This document shows positions 13,301-23,103 of a stretch of 64,000 nt of DNA, one piece after another (positions within the stretch are counted from its first letter, which is position 1; every line of letters starts with the position of its first letter). Below the pieces are notes generated by a model, which worked only from the letters and a program-made list of their open reading frames with translations, searched no databases and was not told where the DNA came from. Source of the DNA: Homarus americanus (taxonomy: Eukaryota; Arthropoda; Malacostraca; Decapoda; Nephropidae); contig NW_024725489.1 of NCBI RefSeq assembly GCF_018991925.1, positions 9,318,767 to 9,382,766 of the forward strand, written 5' to 3'. The position numbers and the translations under genes are program-made.

Positions 13301-15823
13301 CATATATGAGCCAGCAGTAAAAGATAAAAAAAAAAAAAAAAAAATCTCACAAAGTTTAATGACTTTAAAGGCTATGAAGCTTAGTTTCAATTTAATTTTA
13401 GCTTTAATATGGAGGCGATGTTGTCAGTGGAGTGAATCAATAAACTAATTTGGTGTGGTGAAGACAGACTGGACCTTCTACAGTAAACAATATGGTGAGT
13501 CAACAAACTACACTTACTGACTCTGGATATAATCAGTTCACATACAAGAGACAATCCATCTAAAGTTCTCCTCACAGCATAAACCTTCTCAATGTGCTAA
13601 CTCCATTTATTTCCCAATAATCTTTTTTTCCTTCTCCAAAAATTCAATGCGAGTCTAGAGAATACTTTCTGATATCTGTAATTTAAAGGGAAAATTTCTA
13701 GGTATGATGAACAGTCCTTTTAAGATAGGTAAAAATGGATCAATGAAAACCTTACTTGTGAGAGTTCCATCAAGGACAGGTGTTGTAAAGGTTCTTCTTT
13801 GAGAGAGTTGTCAATAAGTACTGGAAGAGCTGTTTGTAGGGCATCAGACAGCGTTGTTGCTGGCATCTTCTTCAATAAGAACTCTAGAAACACCAATTGT
13901 CTCAAATCCAAGTCATTGATGTAATGTTTCAGCATCTGTAAAGTTTATCTTCATTAAATTATACAATGTGGTGTATTATATATCTCACACAGGGTGAAGC
14001 ACAAGTTCAACATAGGATGGTGACCTTACAAAGGGTAGTGCATAATAAGTTTTAAACAGGGTGGTGCTTAATAAGTCTTACACAGGGTAGTGCATAATAA
14101 GTCTTACACAGGGTAGTGCATAACAAGTCTTACACAGGGTAGTGCATAATAAGTCCTACACAGGATAGTGCATAAGTCACTATACCAAGATCACTTATAT
14201 CAAGAATATGCATTTGGTAGAGGGAATCATGTGCCACTATTAATGATTGTCCCTCGTTTAACGAGGATGGCCAGCCCAAGGGCCACCTAGCGTGAATTTG
14301 TTTAAGGTGTAGAAGCTGTCGTCAACACAACAACCACACCCTAAGTCAATGAGTTGCCTGACCCGGTGTCAAGGAATAGTCTGAGAAGACCGGACAACTC
14401 ACCAACTGCACTGGCTAACCATTACCCCGGAACACGATACACAAATCAATTAACATCCAGGTCCCCAATTATTGCTGGGTAGAGAGACAAATGGCATAAA
14501 GAAACTTGCCCATAGTTTCACCATGCCCATAGATCGAATCTAGGTCCACTCACTTGTGAAGAGAGCATGCTGACCATTATACCACAGATATTTATCAACA
14601 AATGGACGAACATTTCAATTTAACTCATTATTATATTTTATTCAGGTAAGTTCAAAGATGTAAAATTTTCACACATAATACAGGGGGCTCCCCAAGTTCG
14701 TGGATTTTTACTTAGCAGTTTAGTTATTCACGGATGAAACCCTGAATGTACCAAAGAATGTCTGCGGGTAGTTTTAAATTTGCCAGCATTTTTGTGGCTG
14801 GGACAGGGAGCCATTCGTTCTAGCGACAGTAATTTCCTTTACCTGTATTGTAAATATGTGTGTGTGTGTGTGTGTACACACACACACACACACACACATA
14901 TACAATACTACAGGTAAAAGAAATAATTGTCCTAATGGCAAACACATAAAGGGAATATACATTTCTTTGTACACAAGCAAAAATGTCCCCCCCCCTCCGG
15001 TTCGCAAATGTTATTCGCGGATTTGGTGATTCGCAGCCATTTTGAAAACCTAGCCCCCGCGAATTTGGAGGGCCCCCTGTATTCTCATCCAATATCTCCC
15101 AACCAAGAAAATATAACCAGTATATTCAATAAGATACTTTTCTACGTGTTTCCTTATTCCTCCCTAACATATACAGTGATCCCTCGGTTAACGAACGCCT
15201 CGGTTAACGAAATTTCGGTAACGAATTACCTTCCATAAGAATCTTCAACTCGATTAACAAACAAAAATTCGGTTAACGAAATCCTTACAAAATCGTGTCA
15301 ACATGTTTTCGCCTGCTTTCGCCTGCTCACCAGCTGGAGTATTAGTCCACCAATAGAGTAATCGGTTTTAGGGCTTAAATTCGTTACCATTTGAGTAAAT
15401 ATCAAGAAGGTTGTACTATTCAATAATTTTCCAAGTCTTATATTAAATTTTGTAGTCATTTTAACAATTATTTAACATAATTGAAGTGCAGGGAACTAGT
15501 TTTTAGCGTGCCAAACAGCCACTTAACTCACCCAGAATGGCGTCAGTTTGTGTGTCTGCTCAGTGGAGGAAGCATCTTGCTTGAGACTCTCTTGAATATA
15601 AACTATTTTTATGTTTTTACAGTACAATTATTGGTCATTCTGAAATTTATTTTACATAGACAATATATAGTGCAGTGTTGATTTAAAGAAAATAATCTTG
15701 AATTACACCAAGTGAACTTAAAATTTTATGGGTGAAATGGCGGCATGAAGCATTGGGTGATTTCTCTTCCACCCCACTGCCTTCTCTTCTCCCTTCTCCT
15801 CCACCCCCACTTCTAATTCCCAT

Positions 15824-15854
<31 letters not shown>

Positions 15855-18800
15855 CAGGTGCCTTCTACATGCACACCTCAAAGTAAGTGTACTTTACTGC
15901 ATTTATTTTTAGTTTGTATGTAATTTTCGGTGAGCTGGAACCAATTACCCAAAATCCCATTGAAAACAATGGTTTCGGTTAACAAACGACCTTCTGGAAC
16001 GAATTGTGTTCGTTAACCGAGGGACCACTGTACTGTACAATGACACTTTAACACGTTTCCTTCACAGTGGCTTCAGTTGTCATCATCTCAGTGACGTACA
16101 ACAACTACCTGAGCCACCACCTCCCTCACCTTAATCTGGGGCCAGGTACTGTACACAGGTAAATAGTCACCCTACATAGATAGAATTAAATTGAGTTATC
16201 AGCAAATATTTTGATTGTTGTTTCCACCATTAAAATGTTCTGAGACATAACTGAAACAGGTGTTACTAAAATATGTTTTTGCACACACAACATTAAATGT
16301 TTGAGTGTAGATACAGAGTAGAAATAGATAATTTATAAATAATGGGGTGTTGGTGGTGAACTACAGTAAGTCTGCACTTAACTTCGTCCCGCTTAACGTT
16401 GTTTCGGTACTACATCACTAAACTTTAGAGACCAAAAATTAGTTTAATGTCCCGGTGATCCGATACTACGTTGTTTTACGTCGTCACAGGCTACTTTCTA
16501 CGGTGCATCACCCTCTCTCGTCTGGCTGCGCTACGCTCTCTTGGCTCGATGCAGAGTCTCAGTGGTTCGCCACCCTCCTCCTCCGCTTCCGCCATACTCC
16601 TCCCCTCCCGCCATCTGCTTCCTCTGCTTCACTACCCACCACACACTCACTGTACCACCTTAGTAGTTGTATATGTATGCACTATTTTCAATAGAAATGG
16701 AAATGATTTTCTGTATATGTAATGTATTTCATGGGGCAAAGGGAGGCTCAGGAACATAACTCCCATATTTTATCTATTTTTTATGGGGAAAATTGATTCG
16801 CTTAACGTTGCTTCGTATCACGTCGCATTTTCAGGAACGAAGATAAGAGAGGACTTACTGTAATAACAGGAGTCTCTCACCACTTGGTCATGGGTTGGAT
16901 TCCTGCTTGGTCCAGACATACTTGAGAGGGGGGTTATCCAGTGTGATTCTAACTACCAGATATCACAGGTTTCTTCTGGGTACTACACCTTCCTCCTGTA
17001 CTAACACTGGACTATAAAATGTTTAACAAAGTAACAAATAACAGACCAACCACCCAAATGGCTGATAAGTGGTCAAATGATAATAAATTAATTAATAAAC
17101 TATAAAACTAGATACTGTACTGTATACACAAACCTGTAGCACACTCTGAACAAGCTTGGACTGAGATGACACCTCTAATCTACACAAATGCTTCAAGACC
17201 TCCAACACCTCGTCGTGTTCCATCTGTCGAGTGAACACATACACTTCCCGGCAGAGATCTTGAAAGCCTCTTGTTTCCTGAAGCCCCAGTCCATTCTCAT
17301 CTCTAGAAATCATACAATATGTAGTAAAAAGAAATTTAAAGGTGTAACACATAAAAACATACTATAAGTCCAGTACAGTATTGTACAGGAATTCCCTTCC
17401 TCCTGCAGTACTGTTCTGTATAAAGTAAGTCAACTGCCACCAAAGATTCATCCTTTAGGAGAACTTTTACTCATATAAATTACTGTACTGTACTACATAC
17501 AGTATCTGTTATTATTTTGTGTCACTTCTGACTGCTGGCTCAGATACAGCCCAGTACAATGAGCCATACCTCCTTCTTGAACCTAGAGCCAGGTGTGATG
17601 TTCTTGGTGTCCTTATCTTTTACCTGCACAAAATCTTCATTATATTATCAGTTGGCCCTCTCCCTGATGCTACTGGACACAGAAGAGATTTATAAAAAAA
17701 ACTAATGAGAAACTTTCCTTTTGCAAGAGGTGGTCCTGTTGATGGTGTGGTGAACAAAGACAGTCATGTCTGGAGACAAATGTGGCTGTTATAGTTACAA
17801 TGTTGTCGGTCTCTTAAATATTTTCTACAGTGTGTTGAAAACTCAATTTCTTGGCTTTAAAAAGAGTAAATTTAAAATAAATTAATGTCTTCTAACAATA
17901 CAGTGATGGAGGAGATAGTAGTGTACTGTACACTATATAAACTGTAAGGCATAACTAAACACACAAGATTTCTGGAACATAAACAGTTGAGTTAACAAAC
18001 ATTGTACAACTTTATATTCAAATGTCTTAAAGATTATTTCTGGTTAGGTTGAACTGAGCAAAAATATCATTAAGATAACATTTTTGTTAATACAAAATTG
18101 TTGGGAGGCAATATTAACATACAGTATTTAATTAAATCCCTCATTAACATCATATTGATATATTTTATAGACTATCAGTTTTCATCAATGGAGATGTAAT
18201 GGATGAGTTATTAACATACAGATACTAAACTGTACAGTATTTACATTGTGGTCAAGGCTGTCAGGATTGTGTTCTGTCATGATCTGTTACATGTACAGTA
18301 AGGTACGGTACAGCTTCAGTCTATAACTATACATTATTTTATTCTTTTCAACTGAATCAGTTGAAGAAATCTTACGATATTTAGCTAACCGGATGACATA
18401 ATTGTGTATGATGAGAGGAGGGAGCCAGTAACACCCTAATCAATAGATAAATACATCCTACAGCCAAAATACCATAAAGCAGTACAGTAATTGTTAACAG
18501 TGTAGAGTACAGTACAGTAGGTGCCACTCACCCTCGCCAGACAAGATTACTGAGCTGCCTTAATATCGCTAAAAGATGTCGTATTTTCATCACATCTTTG
18601 TATCGATTATGAGTGTCAAATAATTCAGAGGCTGTTTGACAGTCATAAACTTTAGTTACAAGAAAATCATTGTAGTGCTTCTGTCGCTGGCTGGGCAGGA
18701 GGTGGTCTAGGCCGTCCTCAACTACCAGGTCATCTGTCTTCTGTACTACACATGTTAAAACATTTTCATTGTCAGATATAGTGTGATCATCATCATCAAT

Positions 18801-19495
18801 CTTGTTATTATTCAGCTCTGACGGGCCAAAACGGCTTGTATCTGAAATAAAATAATAACTATGAACTTTTACGGTACAGTACAGAACAGTATGGGTTATA
18901 TATCATGGTTGATGTGAAGTGGTGTGTCAGCCTTCATAAACAACAACAGTCACTACACTCTGTGATACATTAAGTCACCACCTGTCATACTCATGTTGGG
19001 GGGATTGTGAAAATTGGTCTCATAGCCATGACTGCCCGTAAGAGATAGTGTAGATACTGCACACTGTGCACCAAGCCTTCAGTACACAAGGAGGCAGCAT
19101 GGCCGGTATTGCACTCCACCGCCTTCACTTCCCCAAGTTGTAAACTTAGGCACCCATTTACAGCAGGGTGAACTGGGAATGCCCGGGGATCGAAACACCG
19201 ACCCCTGGAACATGAGGCGAGCGCTGTACGCACTTGACCGCCTCACTCATTTTGGGGGATTAAAATCATATATAAGGAGAAATTAGGTTTCACCAAATAT
19301 AAACTTTGACAACATTGTACTGTACATACTTGAGCAGCATCTGAAGCTGGCTGGTGTGTACTGTAGTCTTTTATTTACTGATAAACTCTTGATGGCATTG
19401 TAGTCTTTTATAGAGAGTGGTGGAGATAGTGGTGCCCTCAATATACTTGTTGTATAATGAAGGTTCTGTAATAAAGTTCTTAACAGTCGAGACAT
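133..19495 (-). CDS. FASTKD-like mitochondrial protein gene, six coding exons, 3' end beyond left edge
   Basis: Minus-strand split gene assembled from exons 19495-19330, 18841-18532, 17302-17134, 13935-13756, 12811-12566 and 284-133. All junctions are GT/AG and every phase matches, giving 407 codons with no stop. The N-terminus (MSRLLRTLLQNLHYTTSILR) is rich in Arg, Leu, Ser and Thr and has no acidic residue before position 31, as in a mitochondrial presequence. The rest is a series of Leu-rich helical segments (for example LRQLVFLEFLLKKMP and ALQTALPVLIDNSL) with the general look of the FAST kinase domain-containing family, which binds and processes mitochondrial RNA. FASTKD proteins usually have about 600-700 residues, so the FAST_1, FAST_2 and RAP domains would lie left of the window. 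The start is the first ATG in exon phase; an upstream ATG at 19508 is out of frame. Family assignment is by eye; the paralogue is not resolved. Another helical-repeat mitochondrial protein is the main alternative. Confidence 0.6.
325..2524. mobile_element. Probable decayed Tc1/pogo-type element with TA target
   Basis: The left end CAGTAAAACCTCAATGAATC (325-344) and the inverted right end match at 17 of 20 positions, and both are flanked by TA. The interior is AT-rich with no recognisable transposase, and it contains the separate element 1229-1977. TIR similarity fades after about 20 bp, so this is an old copy or a chance pairing of related ends. Confidence 0.45.
1229..1977. mobile_element. 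Non-autonomous TIR element with 8-bp target duplication
   Basis: The termini GGTAAATATTTAGAAGTTGA and the inverted right end match at 26 of 27 positions. Identical 8-bp direct repeats CCAAATGA flank them (1221-1228 and 1978-1985), which is the signature of an 8-bp-TSD superfamily such as hAT or P. The 749-bp interior has one short open frame with no known similarity and a TGACGTCA site at 1404-1411. Homologous blocks reappear near 29780-30720. Confidence 0.75.
2745..3020. repeat. 28-bp tandem repeat, degenerating to the right
   Basis: About nine copies of a unit reading TTAACACATCCACCCACACT followed by GAGTACTC. The first copies are near-identical; later ones lose bases and drift. Similar but shorter units appear again at 3970-4045. 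Confidence 0.85.
3050..3970. other. Intronic AT-rich stretch, no gene recognised
   Basis: Lies inside the 12.3-kb intron. It is mostly AT-rich with scattered TACAGTA/TACTGTA heptamers. The 107-codon open frame on the minus strand here has no family resemblance and no splice or context support. Confidence 0.5.
3970..4045. repeat. Short block of ~26-bp repeats related to 2745-3020
   Basis: Three copies of a unit containing CACCCACACACAGAGTACTC then TTAATA, a shorter relative of the 28-bp unit about 1 kb to the left. Confidence 0.75.
4052..4235. repeat. 30-bp tandem repeat
   Basis: About six copies of a unit built on CAGCAGTGTCACAGTGCCAC followed by a variable CAGCCA(A/C)C part. The open frames across it (QPAVSQCH-type peptides) are products of the repeat. 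Confidence 0.85.
4350..8690 (+). repeat. 4.3-kb G-rich minisatellite with successive variant blocks
   Basis: Tandem array with almost no C outside the motif GGTCAGG. Unit type changes along the array: GGTCAGGCCAGGGTGTGTGG types (about 4560-5170), a 15-bp GTCAGGGTGGGGGTT block (5190-5470), a 24-bp GGTCAGGTTGGGGTGTGTGG block (5540-7550), a 'gtcaggctgggg' block (to about 7830), a 23-bp GTCAGGCCGGGTTGTTTGGG block (7830-8560) and a 26-bp GTCAAGCTGGGATGTGTGGG block (8570-8680). The runs of G make the plus strand a strong G-quadruplex candidate. It sits in an intron of the minus-strand FASTKD-like gene, so the G-rich strand is the template strand. Confidence 0.95.
6554..6653. other. Assembly gap of 100 N inside the minisatellite
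   Basis: Exactly 100 N, the usual placeholder for a gap of unknown size. The true array length is therefore unknown. Confidence 0.98.
8853..9015. mobile_element. Palindromic 163-bp MITE flanked by TA
   Basis: Near-perfect inverted repeats (CAGTCACCCAAAAAAGTCCT at the left) run about 50 bp inward on each side around a ~55-bp centre, and TA flanks both ends (8851-8852, 9016-9017). The size, TA target and CAG start fit a non-autonomous Tc1/mariner derivative. Confidence 0.75.
9016..9490. repeat. 31-bp tandem repeat array
   Basis: About 15 copies of a unit reading GTACAGCACATATAATAACT then ACTGGTATACT. The array starts directly at the right TA of the MITE 8853-9015. Each unit junction makes a TACTGTAC or close variant. 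Confidence 0.92.
9835..10428. mobile_element. Fold-back element with ~130-bp inverted repeats
   Basis: The ends CAGGTTGACAACCCTTTATC and the inverted GTCAACCTG end match, followed inward on both arms by a poly(A)/(T) run, a shared block containing CACCCGGGCACAGGTCACTG, and (AAT)n. The right flank is TA; the left is GA, probably a mutated TA. An AG microsatellite (10275-10330) lies in the right arm. No transposase is present. A one-armed relative is at 40481-40690. Confidence 0.7.
10508..11770 (-). pseudogene. Decayed copy of a multicopy arthropod protein family
   Basis: Minus-strand text in at least two frames: an N-terminal part (about 11770-11440, one stop) with LVHDLRLSKQQVELLASRL, a middle part (11354-10806) with WRLFIDSSKFSLKAALLHNG and LPPLHIKLGLMKNFMKAMNK, and a C-terminal part in a second frame (10852-10508) with LHSHLDFFPENLGAVSCEQG. 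I recognise these motifs as a protein family that is highly repeated in arthropod and other invertebrate genomes and generally unnamed, presumably carried by mobile DNA. The frame changes near 10830, and in-frame stops make this copy non-functional. No function can be assigned. It lies in the large intron of the FASTKD-like gene, on the same strand. Confidence 0.6.
11770..12565. other. Intronic sequence, nothing recognised
   Basis: Right-hand part of the long intron up to exon five. It is AT-rich with a CT-rich patch near 12078-12096 and no repeat or coding similarity I can support. Confidence 0.5.
12566..12811 (-). CDS. FASTKD-like gene, fifth coding exon
   Basis: The acceptor cccattacag precedes 12811; the donor GTTTGT follows CAG at 12566. 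Eighty-two codons, phase 0 on both sides. It encodes helical segments including SSAVSIIWSLTDMYVRRGKK and ECLEAIARDMTSLNGHQ. An open frame continues upstream into the intron, but the strong acceptor and phase match argue for this boundary. Confidence 0.65.
12812..13755. other. Intron four, nothing recognised
   Basis: Includes an A-run at 13327-13344 and a (CAAT)n-like patch near 13033-13051. Open frames here are short and unsupported. Confidence 0.5.
13756..13935 (-). CDS. FASTKD-like gene, fourth coding exon
   Basis: The acceptor ctttacag precedes 13935; the donor GTAAGG starts at 13755. Exactly 60 codons, phase 0 on both sides. It carries the most family-like segment, with LRQLVFLEFLLKKMP followed by DALQTALPVLIDNSLKEEPL, resembling the Leu-rich helical repeats before the FAST domains. 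Confidence 0.68.
14028..14180. repeat. 26-bp tandem repeat
   Basis: About six copies of CAGGGTAGTGCATAATAAGT then CTTACA, with small variations (TTTTAAA or CCTACA endings). Confidence 0.88.
14240..14586 (-). mobile_element. tRNA-derived SINE
   Basis: Read on the minus strand, the head at 14586 begins with a tRNA-like TGTGGTATAATGGTCAGCAT (A-box type) and about 30 bp on has GACCTAGATTCGATCTA (B-box type), followed by an unrelated body running to about 14240. Head spacing fits a tRNA-derived RNA polymerase III promoter. Truncation at the tail is possible. Confidence 0.65.
14681..15079. mobile_element. MITE, pogo/Tigger type, TA flanked
   Basis: The left end CAGGGGGCTCCCCAAGTTCG and the inverted right end CAGGGGGCCCTCCAAATTCG match closely, and TA lies at both flanks (14679-14680, 15080-15081). 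An internal palindromic (GT)n/(CA)n microsatellite occupies 14857-14900. No coding capacity. Confidence 0.8.
15174..16030. mobile_element. Tigger-type MITE, family A copy 1
   Basis: TIRs CAGTGATCCCTCGGTTAACG and CAGTGGTCCCTCGGTTAACG, flanked by TA. Several subterminal copies of GGTTAACGAA occur on each side. It shares its interior with 21052-21881 and 28302-29129, including the pyrimidine-rich CACCCC..CTTCTCTTC stretch and a (CAT)n run. No transposase. Confidence 0.9.
16031..16363. other. Intronic spacer, nothing recognised
   Basis: Unique-looking sequence between two MITEs in intron three of the FASTKD-like gene. Confidence 0.5.
16364..16860. mobile_element. Tigger-type MITE with CTTAACGTT subterminal repeats
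   Basis: TIRs CAGTAAGTCTGCACTTAACT and CAGTAAGTCCTCTCTTATCT with TA on both sides. Subterminal CTTAACGTTG occurs near both ends (16392-16401 and 16801-16810). The 497-bp interior is non-coding. Confidence 0.85.
17134..17302 (-). CDS. FASTKD-like gene, third coding exon
   Basis: The acceptor gatttctag precedes 17302; the donor GTTTGT follows a CAG at 17134. It is 169 bases long, with the first base completing a Gly codon, and encodes DENGLGLQETRGFQDL followed by a Leu-rich helix pair ending SVLQ. Phase is 0 at the 3' side. Confidence 0.65.
17303..18531. other. Intron two, nothing recognised
   Basis: AT-rich, with many TACTGTA/TACAGTA heptamers (for example around 17482-17505 and 18228-18240). 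No repeat or coding feature supported. Confidence 0.5.
18532..18841 (-). CDS. FASTKD-like gene, second coding exon
   Basis: The acceptor tattatttcag precedes 18841; the donor GTGAGT starts at 18531. The 310 bases open with a partial codon and end with two bases of a Gly codon completed by the next exon. The encoded text includes an acidic stretch (NNNKIDDDDHTISDNE) followed by an amphipathic part containing SELFDTHNRYKDVMKIRHLL. The coding frame is fixed by both neighbours. This exon has no ATG-initiated reading frame of its own and is visible only from splice signals. Confidence 0.65.
18996..19245 (-). mobile_element. tRNA-derived SINE with conserved invertebrate core
   Basis: On the minus strand the head is GTGAGGCGGTCAAGTGCGTA (A-box type), then GTGTTTCGATCCC (B-box type). 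The body contains TTCACCCTGCTGTAAATGGG, a core resembling those I recall from several invertebrate SINE families. It lies wholly inside intron one of the FASTKD-like gene in the sense orientation. Confidence 0.75.
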
Positions 19496-19517
19496 CTTGG
19501 TGTTCCATCAGTGGATC
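19330..19517 (-). CDS. FASTKD-like gene, first coding exon
   Basis: The acceptor ttatttccag precedes 19517 on the minus strand, so a further upstream 5' UTR exon is implied but was not found. The ATG is at 19495. Fifty-five codons plus one base precede the donor GTATGT (19329-19324). It encodes the presequence-like N-terminus. The single leftover base joins the two leading bases of the next exon to make an Asn codon. Confidence 0.65.
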
Positions 19518-19650
19518 CTGGAAATAAAAATACACATATTATTCAACTAATTTTACAGTACAGTTTTTAACAACATACAGTATTCTCTTTCATACTCACT
19601 GACCCATGACCCATTCTCTGTAAGACAACAGTGTTAACATTTGTTAAGTA

Positions 19651-20282
19651 CAGTTGTACCCCGCTTAATGCGGTTTCACTTAACGCGATTTCTCATATAC
19701 GCGGTGCCTCGCCAGAACCGAACTTTCACTTAACGCGGTTCATCTACTCATATACGCGGGAAGCGGCGCGGGCACGATGCGCACAAGGTCGCCCAGTCAT
19801 CAAAACATTACCGAGTTCTTCACCCACCACAGCCGGCCCAAGTCAGTGATAGTGATAATTATAGTGAGGATATGGACTTATATGGACTTTGAGGGGGTTT
19901 GACAAAGAGGCCCTGCAAGCCTCTGTGGTGGATAGTGATACAATTGATACAAGTGATACAGGTGAGGGCCAATAATCTGCCCTCTGCCTCGGAACCAACC
20001 CCCATCCCCGTGTGCCCAGCCATCTTTTCTACTAATGTAAGTGTTAAAAAACCTAATATTATTGATATTTCTCTTAATTATTAATTGTGTGTGCATACCA
20101 TCATAAAGTTAAGATAATATTTTTACTACAACATAGTTGTGTGTCGTCAAAAAGTGGAGTTTGGGGGTCGGGCCAGTCTCTATTGGAATTAATCCCATAT
20201 GTTCGGTTGTTCACTTAACGCGGTTTTCACTTAACGCGGTACCCTGTGGGTTCAATTGACCGCGTTAAGCGGGGTACAACTG
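19651..20282 (+). mobile_element. Deleted Tigger element, family B
   Basis: TIRs CAGTTGTACCCCGCTTAATG and CAGTTGTACCCCGCTTAACG, flanked by TA. Subterminal CTTAACGCGG and TATACGCGG repeats occur at both ends. The interior retains a decayed C-terminal transposase piece (QNITEFFTHHS, then DFEG) corresponding to the end of the intact protein at 23104-25023, and the same 3' non-coding tail. Confidence 0.88.
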
Positions 20283-21051
20283 TATTGAAGCACCTGACAT
20301 CAACAACTGATAACAAAAAAGCATCAACTGAAAATGTTTAACCTCTTAAGTGCTCTTAACTAACTCCTTCAGCACGATGACTTAACTCCTTTAGATATCA
20401 AGGGGTTAAAAGCCTTAAAATGACATTCTGGAAGACCTCCCATGGGCGTCCCATGATTTTTTTCCCGTGGGGGGGAGGGGGAGACAAGAAAGCAAGGCAT
20501 GACCTGACATATCAGTTTATTCAAAACAGGTGCTGTATATACATCCATTTAAAAGTATGATTAAGTATAATCGAGTCACTTTCGAGTACTGTATGATCAG
20601 CAATATTACTCACGAGTGTTATCATCAAATTATTAGTCACTAAAAATTATCACACCATTAAAAACTAACAAAAATATTTCATTTGATATCGTTAATCCTG
20701 GAAAAATTTTTGCGATGCCCATGCGAATCAAACTAATCTACCTTGTTGATCTTAAGTTATATAGGTTGGGTTAATTTTAATTAGTTAACATCTTTCATAA
20801 ATCCTTTAATGTCACAGTCTCATACAGCTGTCTAAAATGGTTCCAAGTACAGTATAGTAACTCATATGATAAGGCATCATAATTAACCCAGAGAGCATTT
20901 CACCATTGTTGTGCACCTCAACAAACTGTGTCATAAGCTGTTCTATATGACAATAAATGACCATTACCCAGTATATATTTAAGTGTTTCTGAATTTTTCT
21001 CCCTTGGTTACTCCAAGTTCCTCAGGTGTCACACTTGATGTTACAGCATTA
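20283..21051. other. No gene recognised
   Basis: Region upstream of the FASTKD-like first coding exon. A promoter or 5' UTR exon might be here or further right, but no TATA box or donor could be tied to the gene. Confidence 0.4.
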
Positions 21052-21881
21052 CAGTGGTCCCTCGGTTAACGAGATTTCGGTTAACGATTTACTTTCCATA
21101 AGATTCTTAACTTTGGTTAACGAGCAATCCCTCGATTAACGAGTTTTTTACGAGTCGACTTCAACATGTTTTCGCTTGCATTTGGCGGTCCACCAGCTGC
21201 AGTATTAGTCCGCCAATACAGTAATCGGTTTTAGGGCTTAAATTCCTTACTATTTTAGTAAATATCAAGAAGTTTATACTATTCAATAATTTTAAAAGTT
21301 TAATATTAACTTTTTTGGTCATTTTAACAATTATTGAACATAACTGAAGGTAAAGAAACTAGTTTCTGGCGTGCCATCCAGCCTGTTAACACAGCAGACA
21401 GGTATTAGTCTCTCTCTGTTTTCAGTGGAGGTAACATCTTGCTTGAGACTCTCTTCAACTAAATGCTTTTTTCTGTGTTTCCAAGAAAATTATTGGTCAT
21501 TTTGAAATATATTTTACATATTGACAATATATAATGCAGTGCAGTGTTGATTTAAAGAAAACAATCTTGAAATACACCAAGAGAACTAACATTTTATGGG
21601 TGAAATGGTGCCATGGGGTGACTTCTCTTCCACCCCAATGCCTTCTCTTCTTCCTTCTCCTCCACCCCCATTCTAATTCCCATCATCATCATCCAGGAGC
21701 CTTCTACATACACACCTCAAAGTAAGTGTACTTTTCTACCTTTTTGTTGAATTTAGGCAATTTTCAGTGAGTTGGAACCAATTACCCAAAAACCCATTGA
21801 AACAATGGTTTCGGTTAACGAGTTTTCGGTTAACGAGCAACCTGCTGGAACGAATTGTGCTCGTTAACCGAGGGACCACTG
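21052..21881. mobile_element. Tigger-type MITE, family A copy 2
   Basis: TIR CAGTGGTCCCTCGGTTAACG at both ends, TA flanks, and subterminal GGTTAACGAG repeats. The interior is homologous to 15174-16030 and 28302-29129. Confidence 0.92.
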
Positions 21882-22651
21882 TACTTTTACTGTATTGACA
21901 GCCAGCACTATTTTTCTCAACAATCAATAAATTATATAAGGATCCAGTTATTTTCAATTTTACTGTTCCTCAATTTTTCATTAGTTTTTTCTTTAGCATT
22001 TCTCTTCCCAAATATATACCGTAGTTATAAAAAATTAGTAAGACTCAGGTGTTAAGTTTCCACAGCAAAGTCAGCTTATCGTACTGTAGCCAGTCTGCTA
22101 CATGAAAGATGACCTGAAATACCCAAACCTAACCAACTATAAGTACAGTAGTTATGTTAGGTAATGTGAGGTAGACAATCACAAAAAAAAAACATATGAC
22201 ATAAATAACAAGTCCTGGAATACATGGGGATTATTTTCAAGGAAGGAAACAATGCATTTTCTACATAAAATTTCACAACATTGACCACTGTGAGTGTGTT
22301 GGTGTTGATGGTACAGTTTGCCTCTCATCACTGTGTTGTTGATACAATCCCCGGGATGGATGTGACGTGACTGTTAAGGTCAAGGGTGTGGGTTAACCTT
22401 ACGAAGAATAAGCCAAATAAGGTGGATGATTTGCACTTCCATTATTCTGGTTTTTGCCCTAATTTTGTCCACTTGATTATACCATGTTTATGCAGCCATA
22501 AGTGTTGACAAATGCTTCCCAGCATCCTACCAACCATTCAACCCAGAACACTAGGCAACAGAATGCTTTACAGCCAGCGACCGACCAACCTTCCTTGCCA
22601 TACGAACCTTCCTAACCAAACTTAAATAATAATAATAATAATATTAATATA
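21882..22651. other. No gene recognised
   Basis: Unique-looking spacer between two Tigger-group elements. It ends with a short (AAT)n run next to the TA used by the intact Tigger. Confidence 0.5.
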
Positions 22652-22904
22652 CAGTTAACCCTCACTTTACGCGGTCCCGCATTCCGCGTTTCCACGTTAA
22701 CGCGGTGCCTTGCCAGAACCTCACGTGCTCACATTACGCGGTACGTGAACCCCATTACGCGGAGTGTGTCTGGCGCGACGCTATTTTTAGATTCGCCCCA
22801 CCCGCCACCCGCCCGCCTGCCTGCCTGCCTCTCCCTCCTCCTCCCTCCGCTTGGGCAAGCGGCGCGGTAAGGTTGCGCAGTGTGTGTCTTTGTTGCGTTA
22901 TCAC

Positions 22905-22912
22905 TGACGTCA
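22905..22912. promoter_or_regulatory. CRE-type palindrome in the Tigger leader
   Basis: TGACGTCA followed at once by TATGACGT, about 200 bp upstream of the transposase start. The same stretch is conserved in the deleted copy at 31340-31347, suggesting a CREB/ATF-type promoter element of the transposon. Binding is inferred. Confidence 0.5.
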
Positions 22913-23103
22913 TATGACGTATCAGACCTGTGATTGGCCATGCATCCCTACCCCCCTCTGCTGCTAGCTGTAATTGGCTTAAAGTATTATGACGTGTCCA
23001 CCCGGGGGAGGGAGGGAGGGAGGAAAGACGACGCTTGACCTAGCCGCGGCAGTTTCATCCCTCAAGGCCACTCCGTGTAAACGCGCATCCATTGTTCCGT
23101 AAA

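Noticed and set aside
14500..14590. Functional tRNA gene
   Set aside because: The tRNA-like head cannot be folded into a full cloverleaf with a paired acceptor stem and is followed by a SINE body.
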